DNA from: Epiperipatus broadwayi
Lineage: Eukaryota; Onychophora; Udeonychophora; Euonychophora; Peripatidae
Direction of reading: 5' to 3'
DNA length: 64,000 nucleotides
Assembly (NCBI GenBank): GCA_028023455.1
Contig: JAQFVV010012512.1
Span: forward strand, 844,413 to 908,412
Part shown: positions 60,520 through 64,000 of the stretch, piece by piece
Layout: each line of letters starts with the position of its first letter
Position numbering within the stretch: position 1 is the stretch's first letter
The notes under the pieces: model-generated
Seen by the model: only the letters and a program-made list of their open reading frames with translations
Told to the model about the DNA's origin: nothing
Database searches by the model: none
Program-made: the position numbers and the translations under genes

Positions 60520-63000
60520 GTCAATTTGATTATCTCTCTTCAAATAATTGCCTCCAGCTTTTATCTTATCGGTAAATAATTTGAGCAAAGCATATTCCTT
60601 TCAATTACAGAATTATATTTGTTTTCTATTATTTTCTTTAATTTTATCTAGCCAAACTCAGACCACTCAAGTGATCGATATCAGTTTATCAAAATTAACT
60701 ACAAAAAATATTTCACTTTAGAGATTAAAAATTGAAAATATCTATAAAACAATAACCAAGATTATTTTATTCCTGCCTTGGTATACAAATTCTTCAAACT
60801 CTTTTGTTTAGAAAAAATAAGAGCACAAAGTGGGATGATGGTTAAATAATTAGTGTATTTTGATTTTTAGTAAAACAATGGTCACCTGAATTTTTTAATG
60901 AATTAAATCTAAAAAAAAATGCTGTTTAAAAAATAATAAAATATAGATGCATTGGAAGATTTAGTTACTTTTAATTATTTTGTATGTTTTAATTCAATTA
61001 TAACATATTACAACATGTAAATAACTTTTTTACCAGAAAAATGGAAAAAAGAACTATAAATGTAAGATGTTTACATTTATTAATACAACAAACACAAATA
61101 AAAAATATTGTATGCATATAAAATAATATGCATCAATACACAACTCTTGAACGTGTGTGTTTGTGTGTGTGGGTAAGAAATACATAGACCAACTCCATTC
61201 ATTTTATAGGATGTATAGATCATGGCTACATAATTCTGTACATTTTTAGCACCATTTTGGGTGTTATACTTTTATTATTGTATTTTTATACCTACTAATA
61301 AAAAATACCTTTTTAATTTTTCTTTTTTCATTATCTCTCTCTTGGCCTAATTTTTTTATTTTGTTTATATCAAAATCAAATTTTAAAATTATAATTCCTA
61401 TCATGATCATAAAAAAACAGACTACTTGAAATAATACTAATATGGAAAAATAAACCTGCAAGGTTCCAGCTTTAGTTTCTTACCAGCCAATGATTTGAAT
61501 TTGCTATACTTAAAATGCTTGAATGACATATAAGATTATCCACTATAATTTATTTATCATTTTTGTAATAAATCAATAATACTTGAATATTAAAAAAATC
61601 TTAGAAATGAAGGTGATTACGATAAAACATATTCAATACTATTGTGAAACGCTTTCTATATTTTTAGTTTTTAAAAGGCTATTCATTAAATTACATAAAG
61701 TAAAATTTAAAAAAAAGAATTTATCCAATATAATTTGTTTTCCTAGTAAAATAATTATAAACTAAAGAATTTATTATACACATATGTGCCTAAAATGAAT
61801 AATAAAATGCATCATTTAATGCTATTAGTAAATGGTTAAAACAATGTATACTGTCATGGATGGATCATTAATAATGGAAATAAAAAAAAAGTTATATTGA
61901 ACATTAAAAAATTAAAAGAATAAAATCATAAAGTTACCAGGATTATATTATTATTAAATCACAAATTTTGTTTCTAGTGATTATCAGAATAACTACATTA
62001 TACACCATTGTTGATTCTTATGTTTATTAGAAAAATTTAAATATTGGAAACTTTTGAAATTCATGTCAAGTTATATTTCAACAGATAGGATTAACATTTT
62101 TGTTTGTGATTCATTTATTATTATCCTAAGAAGCATATACTTTCATTTAAATTTCAAATTTCAAATTTTCAAGTTTATAACAATTCATCATCTAATGATT
62201 AAATATTGATAAGTATATATTTTTTGTTTATACTAGAAATATAATATTTATATTTTTTTTATTTAAAGCTAATGTAACTGGTTATTATTATTTTAAGACA
62301 ATATATTGGCTTACATGATTTAGAAATCATAGTATGCATAATATATATTCAAGTGTGTGTGCACTTTTATAAATATTATTAGTATTATTGTTTCCAAAAT
62401 TATATTTCATTTTATTTCAACTGTTTCTTAAATAAGTTAATAAAATTAGTATAAATTTAAATGCATTATATTTATAATGTTATAAATGCTCACATATTTG
62501 AAAATATAGTTAATAAAGAAATAGTGAAAAAACTATTATTAATGTTATTGGTTGCAAATAAATAGTAAATCCTTATAACATATTATATTAATATCCTATT
62601 CCTTTCATTCATTTTTAACAATTGATCTTTCAGTATAAATGAGATATTAGCTTGAGAGAAGTGTATTTTGTCCAAGTAAGATGAGAAGTATTATAGTTAA
62701 TAGCAAGATGTATAAAATAATAGTTTTTTTATTTATTTTGTCTTTTATTTACAATAAATGTTTTATTGAATTACTATCCCATATGAGTTGTTTTATTATA
62801 TACGTTTGATTCTCCATTTCCACACACACATATGGTCAACATAATATAGTTATAGAATATATGAATTTGCCAGTATAAGTCAATTTATTTAATCTTTCTG
62901 GAGTTGATAAATCTCAGTATTACAATGCCAATAATATATTTTACTTTAAACCATTAAGCATCAAATGATCACATTTCCTATACTAGCACATTAATTGTTG
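60520..63000. other. Gene-poor interval
   Basis: AT-rich sequence with short (GT)n near 61,155-61,170 and no recognisable gene, RNA or repeat shared with the rest of the window. Confidence 0.5.
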
Positions 63001-63248
63001 ATAAACAGAGCAAAACTCTCCACAGAGTATTGCCACCTGTGCTAAACAGAGTAATCAATGGATGCCAGAAGGCTTGTGCTCTCAGATCCAAAGCTCCTCA
63101 CTGACGAAGGCCACAAGCCAGAAACTAGTCTGGGCATATTGGATGAGTAGGCATTAGATAGGGATTTTATGCACAAGCCTTCTGGCATCCATTGATGACT
63201 CTGTTTAGCATAGGTGGCAATACTGCATGGAGAGTTTTGCTCTGTTTA
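63001..63248. repeat. 79-bp inverted repeat with hammerhead motif in its loop
   Basis: Left arm 63,001-63,079 (ATAAACAGAGCAAAACTCTC onward) and right arm 63,171-63,248 are reverse complements with few mismatches. The 91-base loop holds a hammerhead-like motif. Probably a terminal piece of a ribozyme-bearing retroelement; no coding part is seen nearby. Confidence 0.9.
63081..63147 (+). ncRNA. Hammerhead ribozyme-like motif 2
   Basis: Core CTGACGA (63,101-63,107) and GAAA (63,121-63,124), cleavage triplet GTC with predicted cleavage after 63,130. Stem II is GGC/GCC with an A-A mismatch at its base. Stem III is the palindrome ACTAGT, too tight to close well in one molecule but able to pair between two, as known for minimal hammerheads of retroelements. 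Stem I pairs CTCA with TGGG, then after an internal loop ATCCAA with TTGGAT, then CTC with GAG. Architecture is type I. All conserved core bases are present. Confidence 0.7.
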
Positions 63249-63649
63249 TATTTTACTTTACTTAGAATAGATGGTGATGTGGGTGAAAAGGTACTCTATC
63301 CTCATCATTGTCTATCCTGTAATAAATGTGATAATTTACAATTTTGCAATGGTTTTATAATTGAATAAATGCTTGGAATATGATTAAATTAGTGTTACAG
63401 AATTGTTATCTATAAATGTTCTATTACCCTTATTTGCATCCTATATGAATATCAAATCCTATAACCTCAACTGAGCTAAGCCATAGAGTAATTACAGTAT
63501 AAAAATATTTTAAAAAGTAAGAAGGCAATTACAGTTATAAATTTATTTTATCTTGTATAGAATTGGTGCCTGGGCATTTATAAATCCAATAAAGTGAAAT
63601 AAGTGAAGAAGGATAATATATATATAAACATTGGTATTTGTTGTTATGC

Positions 63650-63990
63650 TACTTTGCAAAAAATGTCTACTTTGCAGGAAAAAAATATTAAAATAATAAT
63701 TCTGATAAAACAAGACTTGTCAGATCTGACACAGAGCAAGAAAAAAAAACAAATGATTTTTAATTGTTTACTTTTTATATTGGCACAATTCCTGTTGTTT
63801 AAAAACTAGCATTCCAGCATTGCATTTTTTAAAATATTTTTTTTTATATCGATTCATTAAAAAAAAAAAAAAACAAAGTAATAATAAAATGAATTTATAA
63901 TATAATTTTTATCTCTCTTATTATTTATTTAAGTCATTGATTAACAAAACACAATACAACAATCAACATATATATATATATATGTTGATA
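63650..63990 (-). repeat. Diverged fragment of an E1-type LTR
   Basis: Colinear with about 34,605-34,950 of the E1 LTR: GTCTAYTTTGTAG / GTCTACTTTGCAG, CTGATC/CAGATCTGAC blocks, TTTCTTAATTGTTT-like, TATCGATTCATTAAAAAAAA and AACAMAACACAAT-like before an AT tract. It starts part-way through the LTR and ends near the window edge at the same AT tract where the solo LTR interrupts E1's right LTR. Confidence 0.75.
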
Positions 63991-64000
63991 TGAAGATTTT

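Overview
This is a very AT-rich, repeat-dominated piece of animal nuclear DNA. No rRNA, complete tRNA or complete host protein-coding gene could be recognised. The content is retrotransposons of eukaryotic type (Ty3/Gypsy LTR elements with coiled-coil Gag and a Penelope-like GIY-YIG fragment), hammerhead-ribozyme-like motifs, foldback MITEs, satellite DNA and very long AT, AAT and TATC microsatellites. This fits an invertebrate genome with low GC content; I cannot name the species. It is a draft assembly: there is a 500-base N gap at the left end and two short stretches that look like sequencing adapter.

Layout. 1-1.4 kb: gap and unique DNA with one weak micro-exon candidate. 1.4-3.4 kb: satellite array A (six units of about 336 bp). 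3.4-7.35 kb: an AT microsatellite, an unclassified interspersed repeat (R1, second copy at 28.8-30.2 kb) and unique DNA. 7.35-14.04 kb: satellite array B, twelve direct units meeting about eight inverted units head to head at 11,404, a multi-kilobase palindrome. 14-22.8 kb: two foldback MITEs, a TATC microsatellite, a diverged direct duplication with a tRNA-like sequence between its copies, and a decayed gag joined to a truncated LTR. 22.86 kb: a short ATG-plus-hydrophobic segment followed by a good splice donor, the best candidate for a host exon. 27.2-28.75 kb: a Penelope-like region with direct and inverted repeats, a hammerhead-like ribozyme motif and a near-perfect 383-bp-arm foldback of the GIY-YIG coding end.

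30.5-60.4 kb is best read as one nested retrotransposon complex. The outer Gypsy element (E2, minus strand) has its 5' LTR at about 58.4-60.4 kb, Gag-Pol remnants at 57.4-52.0 kb, and a 3' LTR at 30,475-51,396 split open at an internal AT tract. Inside that LTR lies a second, related Gypsy element (E1, 32,380-46,549, minus strand) with 2.9-kb LTRs, polypurine tract and primer-binding-like site. E1's own right LTR is interrupted by a 2.2-kb solo LTR (44,144-46,338). A further 4.6-kb LTR-like block (46,576-51,185) sits beside E1 in the same AT tract. All these insertions abut AT dinucleotide repeats. Both Gag-Pol regions are broken by stops and frameshifts and look inactive.

60.4-64 kb: an AT microsatellite, unique DNA, a 79-bp inverted repeat whose loop holds a strong hammerhead-ribozyme match (63,081-63,147), and a third, diverged E1 LTR fragment running to the window edge.
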